13,307 bases of DNA from an uncultured Micrococcus sp. (GTDB lineage Bacteria; Actinomycetota; Actinomycetes; Actinomycetales; Micrococcaceae), in the NCBI GenBank assembly GCA_946222435.1, contig CAMIOJ010000024.1, forward strand, positions 1-13,307, in the 5' to 3' direction. Shown here in pieces: positions 6,902 to 13,307 of the stretch (position 1 is the stretch's first letter; each line of letters starts with the position of its first letter). A program made the position numbers and the translations under genes. Under the pieces are notes generated by a model that was not told the DNA's origin, searched no databases, and saw only the letters and a list, made by a program, of their open reading frames with translations.

Positions 6902-7348
6902 ATGAACCGCCGCCTCACTGCCGACGACGGCCAGACCACCCCGCTGGTCCTCGGGATGACCGTGATCGTCCTTGCCCTGGTCATGGTGATGTTCGCGGCC
7001 ACCTTCGTCACGGTCCAGCACCGGCAGCTGCAGTCCCTCGCGGACGGTGCCGCCGCCTCCGGGGCGGAGGCCGTCGCCTTCGCCCTGGACACCGGCCCCG
7101 GGTTCACCCTCACGGACGCCGAGGTCCGGCAGGCGGTGGACGAGCACCTCGCCGCCGTGGGCGCCCAGGAGACGGTCCCCGGCCTGTCAGCCGTCCGAGC
7201 GCGGGTGGCCGAGGACGGGACCACCGTGGTCGTCACGCTCGCCGGCACCGCGGAGGTGCTCCCGCTGCCGCCGGCCTTCGACGGCGTCCTGCCCGCCCAC
7301 GTGGAGATCTCCGCGGAGGGCAGCTCCCGCACCTCCCTCCAACGCTGA
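6902..7348 (+). CDS. TadG-like pilus assembly protein, short form
   Basis: Encodes 148 residues from ATG 6902, with Shine-Dalgarno AGAGGAG just upstream. Seen: a short leader ending in DDG, then QTTPLVLG and a long hydrophobic helix (about 14-38), then the segment LQSLADGAAASGAEAVA, which resembles the conserved ADAAALAGA region of TadG-like proteins, and a beta-rich exported tail. Known: full TadG proteins often carry a von Willebrand A domain; this one is far shorter and keeps only the N-terminal TadG-like region, as is common in Actinobacteria. It lacks Glu at +5, so prepilin-peptidase cleavage is doubtful and it may stay anchored in the membrane. It is the last gene of the pilus operon; a weak terminator-like stem follows directly. 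Confidence 0.78.
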   Translation: MNRRLTADDGQTTPLVLGMTVIVLALVMVMFAATFVTVQHRQLQSLADGAAASGAEAVAFALDTGPGFTLTDAEVRQAVDEHLAAVGAQETVPGLSAVRARVAEDGTTVVVTLAGTAEVLPLPPAFDGVLPAHVEISAEGSSRTSLQR

Positions 7349-7366
7349 GCCCGGCCGCTCCCGGGC
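7349..7366 (+). terminator. Weak terminator-like stem after the tad operon
   Basis: GCCCGG (7349-7354) can pair with CCGGGC (7361-7366) around a 6-base loop immediately after the last pilus gene stop. No U-tract follows, so a classical intrinsic terminator is not shown. A GC-only stem is a common but uncertain terminator form in high-GC Actinobacteria. Confidence 0.3.
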
Positions 7367-7429
7367 CACCCCGTCGTGCACCCGCACCGCCTCCAGCGCC
7401 GACCTGGCCTCGGGCCACCCGGGTGCCGC

Positions 7430-7473
7430 CTCATCCGCGCTTCCTCACCGTCTCATGAACGCCTCATGGACGC
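7430..7473 (+). repeat. Four in-phase 11-bp repeats upstream of the glycosyltransferase operon (putative operator)
   Basis: Four contiguous 11-mers start at 7430, 7441, 7452 and 7463: CTCATCCGCGC, TTCCTCACCGT, CTCATGAACGC, CTCATGGACGC. Columns 2, 3, 5, 9 and 10 are identical in all four (nTCnTnnnCGn), and the last two units differ at one base. Known: 11-bp direct repeats, one helical turn each, are bound in tandem by OmpR/PhoB-family response regulators such as PhoB/PhoP. The minus strand of the last two units reads GTTCATGAG and GTCCATGAG, close to the GTTCA core of Streptomyces PHO boxes. A -10-like TAGCGT (7478-7483) lies four bases downstream and lacks a good -35, as expected for an activated promoter. 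The regulator is inferred. Confidence 0.5.
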
Positions 7474-7484
7474 TCCGTAGCGTC
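7469..7484. repeat. Short inverted repeat overlapping the putative glycosyltransferase promoter
   Basis: GACGCT (7469-7474) and AGCGTC (7479-7484) form a perfect 6-bp inverted repeat around CCGT. It overlaps the end of the 11-bp repeat array and the TAGCGT -10 candidate. It may be a dimer operator, a short leader hairpin, or chance. Confidence 0.35.
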
Positions 7485-7540
7485 GAACGCGTCATCCGGC
7501 AGAGCGCCGGGACGCAGACGGCTTCAGGAGGTGCCATCCC

Positions 7541-8893
7541 ATGGGCATCAGCGTGGTTCTCTACTCCCACGACTCGGTGGGACTCGGTCACGCACGGCGC
7601 AACCGTGCGCTGGCGTGGGCACTGGCCAACACCCTCCCGAAGCTCACCGGCGAGCCGGTCACCGGCATGCTGATCGCCGGGCACCCGGACGCCTCCCAGG
7701 ACTCCCTCCCGGAGGGCTGGGACTGGCTCCTGCTGCCCGGCTACGCCCGCACCCCCGCCGGCTACGCCGCCCGCAACATCGGCATGTCCGTGCCGGACCT
7801 GGCGGACATGCGCGGGGAGATCATCGCCACCGCCCTGGACGCCTTCGCCCCGGACCTGTTCATCGCCGACCGCCACGCGTTCGGCGTGGACCAGGAGCTC
7901 AAGTCCGCCCTGGCCCGGATGCGCAGCACGCACGGCACCGCCACCGTCCTCGGCATGCGGGACGTGCTGGACACCCCCTCCGCCGTGCAGGCCGAGTGGG
8001 AGAAGATCGGCGGCGCGGACGAGGTCGCGGCCCACTATGACGCGATCTGGGTCTACGGAGACCAGAACGTCTACGACCCCACCGCCACCGGCGAGATCCC
8101 CGCCGGCCTGGCCGAGCTGACCCGGTTCACCGGCCTGCTCTCCCGCGGCCGCCCGGAGGACGAGGGCGCCCCGCTGGAGACCCCGTACATCCTCACCTCC
8201 GTGGGCGGCGGGTCGGACGGCGTGGACGTCCTGCTGGCCTCCGCCGCCGCCGAGGTCCCCGCCGGCCACCGCCACATCATCGTCACCGGCCCGCAGATGT
8301 CCGCCAAAGACGAGGCCCGCGTCCGGGAGACCGCCGCCGCCAACCCGTGCTCGGCCCCCGTCACCGGTGCCCAGGGCGTGTCCCGCCCGGGCATCGAGGT
8401 CCGCCGCGCCGTGAACAACCTGCCCGCGCTGCTCACCCACGCCGCCGCGACCGTCTGCATGGGCGGATACAACTCCACGGCCGAGGTCCTCGCCTCGGAC
8501 ACCCCGGCCCTCGTGGTGCCGCGCGCCTCCCGCCGTGCCGAGCAGCCGCGCCGTGCCGCCGCCCTGTCCGCCGCGGACGCCGTGGACACCGTGTCCATGG
8601 CGGAGGTCTCCGGCGAGATCGTCGGCGAGTGGCTCGCCGACGCCGTGACCCGCCGGGTGGACCGCAACCACCTGGACCTGGACGGGCTGGCCCATGTGGG
8701 CCTGCTGGCCGCGGACGTGATCCGTTCCGGCCGTTCCCGCCACCGATCGGCCCGCGCCGTCTGCGACGGCGAGGCCGCCGCCCTGCCCCTCCGCTCCGCC
8801 TCCCCGGAGCACCCGGCCGAGGCCGCCGGCGACGCCGCGCCCGGCAGCACCTGCACCACCGCACCGATCCTGGAGACCCAGAATGCCTGCTGA
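7541..8893 (+). CDS. GT-B glycosyltransferase, MurG/GT28-like predicted glycosyltransferase
   Basis: Encodes 450 residues from ATG 7541, behind a near-perfect Shine-Dalgarno (AGGAGGTG, 7526-7533, seven bases away). Seen: an N-terminal motif SHDSVGLGHARRNRALA (9-25) like the Gly-rich acceptor loop of MurG-type enzymes. In the C-terminal half are TSVGGGSDG (219-227) and MGGYNSTAEVL (307-317), the usual nucleotide-sugar binding region of GT28-like folds. About 55 C-terminal residues form a low-complexity Ala/Pro/Ser tail. Known: enzymes of this fold transfer a sugar from a nucleotide donor to a lipid or small-molecule acceptor in the cytoplasm. It resembles the group often annotated as predicted glycosyltransferase (COG4671), from memory. 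It starts the second operon and its last 11 bases overlap the next gene. Donor and acceptor cannot be told. Codon use is more uniform than in the pilus genes. Confidence 0.82.
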   Translation: MGISVVLYSHDSVGLGHARRNRALAWALANTLPKLTGEPVTGMLIAGHPDASQDSLPEGWDWLLLPGYARTPAGYAARNIGMSVPDLADMRGEIIATALDAFAPDLFIADRHAFGVDQELKSALARMRSTHGTATVLGMRDVLDTPSAVQAEWEKIGGADEVAAHYDAIWVYGDQNVYDPTATGEIPAGLAELTRFTGLLSRGRPEDEGAPLETPYILTSVGGGSDGVDVLLASAAAEVPAGHRHIIVTGPQMSAKDEARVRETAAANPCSAPVTGAQGVSRPGIEVRRAVNNLPALLTHAAATVCMGGYNSTAEVLASDTPALVVPRASRRAEQPRRAAALSAADAVDTVSMAEVSGEIVGEWLADAVTRRVDRNHLDLDGLAHVGLLAADVIRSGRSRHRSARAVCDGEAAALPLRSASPEHPAEAAGDAAPGSTCTTAPILETQNAC

Positions 8894-10103
8894 GACCCCC
8901 GTCATCGGCTATGTCCTGAAGATGTACCCGCGCTTCTCCGAGACCTTCGTGGTCTCCGAGATCCTGGCCCGCGAGGCCCAGGGCGAGAAGATCGTCATCT
9001 TCTCCCTGCGCCCCACCACGGACGCCCGCTTCCACCCGGAGCTCGCCCGGGTCAAGGCCCCGGTGGTGCACATCGGCCGCCCCTCCTCGGCGAACCGCCT
9101 CTGGCAGGCGCTCGCCGGCGCCGCCCAGTACGACGACGGCTCCCTCGCCGCCGGCATGTCCGCTCACCTTCCCGAACTGGTCACCCTCGGCCACGACGAC
9201 GCCGTCCAGGCCGTGGAGGTCGCCCGGGCCGCCCGCGCCCACGGCGTCACCCACCTGCACGCCCACTTCGCCTCCGTGGCCACCACCGTGGCCCGCATGG
9301 CCGGGAGGATCGCGGACCTGCCGTACTCCTTCACCGCCCACGCGAAGGACATCTTCCACGAGGACGTGGACCCGGAGGATCTGAAGGCGAAGTTCGCGGA
9401 CGCCCACCACTCCATCACCATCTCCCAGTACAACGTGGACGACCTGAAGGCCCGCTTCCCGGAGTCCACCGCCACCCTGAAGCTGGTCCGCAACGGCCTG
9501 GACCTGGACCGCTTCCCCTACAAGCAGCGCCCGGCCCGCACCGGGGACCGTCCGGCCCGGCTGCTGGCCGTGGGCCGCCTGGTGGAGAAGAAGGGCTTTG
9601 AGCACGTGGTGGAGGCCGTGGCCCGCCTGCGCGCGGACGGCCATGACGTCACCGCCGAGATCGCCGGTGACGGCCCGCTCGCCGCAGACCTGCGCCGCCG
9701 GATCGAGGCCCACGGCCTGAGGCAGCACGTGCGTCTGCTCGGCCCGATCACCCAGGCCGAGGTCACCGAGCTGCTGGGCACCCGGGACGTGTTCGTGGCA
9801 CCGTTCGTGGTGGGCTCGGACGGCAACGCGGACGGCCTGCCGACCGTGCTGCTGGAGGCCATGGCCCGCGGCCTGCCCTGTGTGGCCGCGGACGTGACCG
9901 CCGTGGGCGAGGTCGTAAAGACCGGTGAGACCGGCTGGCTCGTGCCCACTGGGGACACCGACGCCCTCACCGCCGCCGTGGCCGAGGCGATCGCCCCGGA
10001 CGCGGACCACTCCGCGCTGACCGCCGCCGCCCGCACCCAGATCGAGGACCTGTTCGACTCCTCCGGCCAGGCCGCCCGACTGGCCCGCCTCGTGAGCGCC
10101 TGA
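8883..10103 (+). CDS. GT4-family glycosyltransferase, WcaL-like
   Basis: Encodes 406 residues from ATG 8883, with GGAG at 8872-8875, overlapping the previous gene by 11 bases. Seen: the N-terminus YPRFSETFVVSEI (15-27) is a hallmark of exopolysaccharide glycosyltransferases of the WcaL type. THLHAHFAS (about 123-131) and SFTAHAKDIF (about 148-157) follow, as is usual in this group. The C-terminal domain starts near RLLAVGRLVEKKGFEH and contains GNADGLPTVLLEAMARG, in which D317 and E325 take the places of the GT4 E-x7-E motif; Asp in the first position is common in WcaL-like proteins. Known: WcaL adds a sugar to the colanic acid repeat unit in enterobacteria. Here the role is inferred as one sugar-addition step in making an extracellular glycan or glycolipid. 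A GC-rich hairpin follows before the third transferase. Confidence 0.88.
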   Translation: MPAETPVIGYVLKMYPRFSETFVVSEILAREAQGEKIVIFSLRPTTDARFHPELARVKAPVVHIGRPSSANRLWQALAGAAQYDDGSLAAGMSAHLPELVTLGHDDAVQAVEVARAARAHGVTHLHAHFASVATTVARMAGRIADLPYSFTAHAKDIFHEDVDPEDLKAKFADAHHSITISQYNVDDLKARFPESTATLKLVRNGLDLDRFPYKQRPARTGDRPARLLAVGRLVEKKGFEHVVEAVARLRADGHDVTAEIAGDGPLAADLRRRIEAHGLRQHVRLLGPITQAEVTELLGTRDVFVAPFVVGSDGNADGLPTVLLEAMARGLPCVAADVTAVGEVVKTGETGWLVPTGDTDALTAAVAEAIAPDADHSALTAAARTQIEDLFDSSGQAARLARLVSA

Positions 10104-10110
10104 GCCTCCC

Positions 10111-10139
10111 CGGCCGGCCCGCATCGTCCGCGCCGGCCG
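10111..10139 (+). other. GC-rich hairpin between the second and third glycosyltransferases
   Basis: CGGCCGGC (10111-10118) and GCCGGCCG (10132-10139) form a perfect 8-bp stem around a 13-base loop, eight bases after the upstream stop. There is no U-tract. It may be an attenuator, an mRNA stability element or a weak terminator inside the operon. The rest of the 104-base gap shows only the ribosome-binding region of the next gene. Confidence 0.4.
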
Positions 10140-10207
10140 CCTCGAATCCCACCTCGACCCCACCGCCCATCGACCGCCCGAAACCGCCCGTGAAGGACAC
10201 GTCAGCC

Positions 10208-11479
10208 ATGCAGATCGCCTACCTCCTCGCCGACCCCGGCATCGGCCCCTTCGGCACGAAGGGCGCCTCGGTGCACGTCCAGGAGATCACCCGCGCCCTG
10301 CGCGGCCTGGGCCACGAGGTCACCGTGTACTGCCTGCGCCGCGGGGACAAGAAGGGCGTCGAGTCCGTGCCCGCGGACCTGGCGGACCTGGACGTGGTGG
10401 TCATCCCGGTCGAGTCCGCCGCCGGCTCCGCCGAGCGTGAGGTCGAACTGCGCCGCGCCGGGGACCGCATGCTGGCCGCCGCCGCGGCGGACGGCGCGGA
10501 CCTGGTCTACGAGCGCTACGCCCTGTTCTCGGACGTCGGCGCCCGCCTGGCCGCCGTGCTGTCCCAGGCCGCTGGCCGCCGGATCCCGCTGGTCATGGAG
10601 GTCAACGCCCCGCTGGTGGCCGAGCAGGCCGCCCACCGCTCCCTGCATGACGTGGACGCGGCCGTCGCCCTCACCGAGTCGGCCCTGTCCGCCGCGGACG
10701 TGGTCTCCTGCGTCTCCGAGCCGGTCGCCGCCTGGGTCCGCCGGGACGTCCCTGCCGCCGCCGCGGCCACCGTGGTCACCCCGAACGGTGTGAACCCCGA
10801 GCGCATCCGCCCCGTGGACCGTGACACCGCCTCCACCGGCTCCGCCCTTCCCGACGGCGGCGCCTCGCCCGAGCCGTCCGGCCGTCCGTTCACCGTGGGC
10901 TTCCTGGGCACCCTGAAGCCCTGGCACGGCACCGAGACCCTCCTGGAGGCGGTCGCCGCGGCCGGCGACGCCGCCGCGCACTGGCGCATCGAGTTCTGCG
11001 GCGCCGGACCCCAGCTGCAGGCCCTGCGCGAGCAGGCCGACCGGCTCGGCCTGGGGGAGGCGACCATCTTCCACGGTGCGCTCGCCCCGTCCGAGGTGCC
11101 GGCCGTCGTCGGGCACTGGGACGTAGCCACCGCCCCGTATCCGCAGCCGGAGAACCCGGAGGACCACTACTTCTCCCCGCTGAAGGTCTACGAGTACCTT
11201 GCCGCCGGCGCCACCGTGGTGGCCTCGGCCGTCGGGGAGATCCCGGCCGTCGTGGGCGCCGGCGAGCCGGACGCCGACGGCGTGGCCGTGGGCACCCGCG
11301 GCGTGGCCGTGCGCCCTGGGGACGCGCAGGCGCTCGCCGCCGCCCTCACCCGCCTGGCCGCGGACCGCGAGCTCACCGCGCAGCTGGCCGCCGCCGGCCG
11401 CGCGGACGTGGAGGCCCACCACACGTGGGGCCACCGTGCCACCGAGCTGCTGGCCCTGGTGCAGGAGCGCACCGCCTGA
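10208..11479 (+). CDS. GT4-family glycosyltransferase
   Basis: Encodes 423 residues from ATG 10208, with GAAGGA (10192-10197) upstream. A GTG at 10190 would add six residues but lies just before that ribosome-binding site. Seen: the start MQIAYLLADPGIGPFGTKGASVHVQE is typical of the GT4 N-terminal domain, whose Gly-rich loop is followed by a helix. VVTPNGVN (about 194-201) is the usual domain-linker motif. The C-terminal Rossmann domain opens with VGFLGTLKPWHGTETLLEAV. FSPLKVYEYLAAG (about 322-334) holds the catalytic-site lysine/glutamate region of the family. Known: GT4 enzymes are retaining transferases that use nucleotide sugars. The stop overlaps the start of the ABC exporter gene (TGATG), which ties this enzyme to export. 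The sugar and acceptor are unknown. Confidence 0.88.
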   Translation: MQIAYLLADPGIGPFGTKGASVHVQEITRALRGLGHEVTVYCLRRGDKKGVESVPADLADLDVVVIPVESAAGSAEREVELRRAGDRMLAAAAADGADLVYERYALFSDVGARLAAVLSQAAGRRIPLVMEVNAPLVAEQAAHRSLHDVDAAVALTESALSAADVVSCVSEPVAAWVRRDVPAAAAATVVTPNGVNPERIRPVDRDTASTGSALPDGGASPEPSGRPFTVGFLGTLKPWHGTETLLEAVAAAGDAAAHWRIEFCGAGPQLQALREQADRLGLGEATIFHGALAPSEVPAVVGHWDVATAPYPQPENPEDHYFSPLKVYEYLAAGATVVASAVGEIPAVVGAGEPDADGVAVGTRGVAVRPGDAQALAAALTRLAADRELTAQLAAAGRADVEAHHTWGHRATELLALVQERTA

Positions 11480-13307
11480 TGGCGCTCGCACGCGTCAAGA
11501 GGTCCGGCGGTCAGGAGGGTCCGGGCCCGACCCGGCGCACCCTCGCGCTGATCCGCCCGCACCTGGGGGAGCACCGCACCCTGATCGTGGTGGGCATGCT
11601 GGCCCTGCTCGGGGACGTGGTGTTCCGCATCCTGGAGCCGTGGCCGGTGAAGATCGCCGTGGACGCGGTGACGGTCGCGCTCGGTGCGCAGGTCGCCGAC
11701 GCCACCGGGCTGAGCGGGGACGTCACCCGCACCCTGGTCACCTGGGCGCTGATCCTGGCCGGGATCGTGGCAGGCCGCGCGGTCTGCAACTACATCTCCA
11801 CCATCGCGTTCGCCAAGACCGGCGTGAAGGTGGTGACCCGCCTGCGCGCCCGCGTGTTCGACCACATCCAGTCCCTGTCCCTGCGCTATCACACGCAGGC
11901 CTCGGTGGGTGACACCTCCCAGCGCCTGGTGGGGGACATGGGGCGCCTGCAGGAGGTGGCCGTCACCGCGGGCCTGCCGCTGATCGGCAACCTGCTGACC
12001 GTGGTGGTGCTGTTCGTGGTGGTCATGGTCCTGAACCCGACCCTGTCCCTGGTGGTGCTCGCCACCGGCGCGGTCTATCTGGTGATCTCCAAGATCGCCA
12101 CGCCCAAGATCACCCGGGCCTCCCGCAAGACCCGCAAGGGCGAGGGCGCCCTGGTGGGCGACGCCGCCGAGGCTCTCGGCGCCATCCGCGTGGTCCAGGC
12201 CTACGGCCTCGAGGACACCGTGGCCGCCAGCTTCGCCGCCGGCAACCAGAAGGCGCTCAAGGCCGGCATCAAGGCACGCAAGCTCGCCGCCCGCCTGGAG
12301 CGCTCCACGGACGTGCTCGTGGGCCTGTCCACCGCCGTGGTCCTGGGTTTCGGCGGCCTGCAGGTGATGCAGGGGAAGATGACCCCCGGGGACATGGTGC
12401 TCTTCCTGATGTACCTGAAGACCGCCATGAAGCCGCTGCGGGACATGGCGAAGTACACCGGCCGCATCGCCCGCGCCGCCGCCTCGGGCGAGCGCATCGC
12501 GGACCTGATGGACGAGGAGGTCGAGATCAAGGACCCCGAGCACCCCGTGGCGATGAAGCGGGTGGCCGGGGACGTGGTGTTCGACCGCATCAGCGCCAAG
12601 GACGGCCACGGACGAGACCTGTTCACCGGCCTGGACCTGATGATCCCCGCCGGCCAGCGGGTGGGTCTGCTCGGCCCGTCCGGCGCCGGCAAGTCCACCC
12701 TTGCCGGCTACCTGCTGCGCCTGGCGGACACCGGCTCGGGTGCGGTGCTCGTGGACGGCTATGACACCCGGATGGTGACCAAGGCGGACCTGCGCTCGCA
12801 CGTGTCCATCCTGCTGCAGGAGTCCGTGCTGTTCGCCACCACCGTGCGGGAGAACATCCGCTACGGCCGCCTGGACGCCACGGACGAGGAGGTCGAGGCC
12901 GCCGCGATCCGGGCCGGGGCGGACGGGTTCATCCGCACCCTGCCCGAGGGGTATGACACGATGCTCGGCGCCCGCGGCGACACTCTCTCCGGTGGCCAGC
13001 GCCAGCGCATCGCGATCGCCCGCGCCCTGGTCCGCCGCGCCCCCGTGGTGATCCTGGACGAGCCCACCACCGGGCTGGACCCGGCCTCCCGCGCCCTGGT
13101 GGAGGACTCCCTCTGGGAGCTCACGAAGGGCCGGACCACCCTGGCCATCACCCATGACATCTCGATGATCCGCGAGCTGGACCGTGTGCTCTGGCTGGAG
13201 GACGGCAGGATCGTGGAGGACGGTTCGCCCGCCCAGCTGCTGGCCCGCCCGGAGACCCGGGTGGCGCGGTGGGCCGCGCAGCAGCGCGTGGCCGACGCCG
13301 CGGACGG
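11479..13307 (+). CDS. Fused ABC exporter (type I permease plus ATPase), partial at right edge
   Basis: Seen: ATG 11479 overlaps the previous stop, with AGGAG at 11463-11467. The frame is open for 609 codons to the window end, and the visible part already holds a complete half-transporter. The membrane domain (about 36-320) has hydrophobic segments near 35-55, 87-108, 165-203 and 275-312. The nucleotide-binding domain has Walker A GPSGAGKST (K405), Q-loop Q447, signature LSGGQ (503-507), Walker B VVILDEP (D527, E528) and the switch histidine H559, all intact. Known: such fused half-transporters work as homodimers or heterodimers and export lipids, glycolipids, peptides or drugs. O-antigen-type polysaccharide exporters (Wzm/Wzt) are built differently, with separate polypeptides. 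Inferred: it flips or exports the glycosylated product of the three upstream enzymes. A multidrug exporter placed here by chance is the alternative. Only the last residues and the stop lie outside. Confidence 0.92.
   Translation, partial: MALARVKRSGGQEGPGPTRRTLALIRPHLGEHRTLIVVGMLALLGDVVFRILEPWPVKIAVDAVTVALGAQVADATGLSGDVTRTLVTWALILAGIVAGRAVCNYISTIAFAKTGVKVVTRLRARVFDHIQSLSLRYHTQASVGDTSQRLVGDMGRLQEVAVTAGLPLIGNLLTVVVLFVVVMVLNPTLSLVVLATGAVYLVISKIATPKITRASRKTRKGEGALVGDAAEALGAIRVVQAYGLEDTVAASFAAGNQKALKAGIKARKLAARLERSTDVLVGLSTAVVLGFGGLQVMQGKMTPGDMVLFLMYLKTAMKPLRDMAKYTGRIARAAASGERIADLMDEEVEIKDPEHPVAMKRVAGDVVFDRISAKDGHGRDLFTGLDLMIPAGQRVGLLGPSGAGKSTLAGYLLRLADTGSGAVLVDGYDTRMVTKADLRSHVSILLQESVLFATTVRENIRYGRLDATDEEVEAAAIRAGADGFIRTLPEGYDTMLGARGDTLSGGQRQRIAIARALVRRAPVVILDEPTTGLDPASRALVEDSLWELTKGRTTLAITHDISMIRELDRVLWLEDGRIVEDGSPAQLLARPETRVARWAAQQRVADAAD

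Noticed and set aside
7445..10163. Long minus-strand open frames opposite the first two glycosyltransferases
   Set aside because: Extremely Gly/Val/His/Arg-rich translations with no domain, opposite strongly supported GT-B enzymes. They are mirror images of the GC-biased codons.
11188..13155. Minus-strand open frame of about 655 codons opposite the ABC exporter
   Set aside because: The plus strand carries all canonical ABC ATPase motifs in one frame. The minus-strand product is repetitive His/Gln/Gly-rich with no recognised family.

Overview
The window is very GC-rich, with codons ending almost always in G or C and close-packed genes. It encodes a secretin-less, Gram-positive-type Tad/Flp pilus locus. 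It also carries two exact copies of TTGTCCACA, the DnaA-box form usual in high-GC Actinobacteria. Together these point to an actinobacterial chromosome, most plausibly Micrococcaceae (Micrococcus, Kocuria, Arthrobacter relatives). The genus is inference. No rRNA, tRNA, CRISPR array, insertion sequence or phage gene was seen.

Layout. (1) Positions 1-2348, minus strand: the N-terminal 782 codons of a large FtsK/SpoIIIE-type ATPase with a degenerate FHA-like head, two membrane segments and an intact Walker A/B domain. This is the layout of the type VII secretion ATPases EssC/EccC. The gene runs off the left edge. (2) Positions 2349-2665: a divergent intergenic region with an inverted pair of DnaA boxes, a weak promoter candidate and a leader hairpin. 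(3) Positions 2666-7348, plus strand: a Tad/Flp operon in the order tadA (ATPase), tadB and tadC (inner-membrane platform), a small Flp-like pilin, two TadE-type minor pilins and a TadG-like protein. Several genes overlap or nearly touch. No prepilin peptidase (TadV/CpaA) or TadZ/CpaE gene lies in view. (4) Positions 7349-7540: a gap with a weak terminator-like stem and four in-phase 11-bp repeats upstream of the next operon. (5) Positions 7541-13307, plus strand: three GT-B glycosyltransferases followed by a fused ABC exporter that overlaps the last glycosyltransferase and runs off the right edge.

How the parts may work together. TadA powers extension of a thin pilus through TadB/TadC. The Flp-like peptide would be the fibre subunit, and TadE/TadF/TadG-type proteins would be minor pilins or anchors. 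Flp pilus genes are known to be required for natural transformation in Micrococcus luteus, so a DNA-uptake role is possible if this is a close relative. The second operon looks like a build-and-export unit: three sugar transferases assemble a glycan or glycoconjugate and the ABC exporter flips or exports it. The product cannot be told from sequence. The best candidates for something undescribed are this glycosyltransferase/exporter operon with its 11-bp repeat control region, the DnaA-box pair in front of the pilus operon, and the noncanonical Flp-like pilin.
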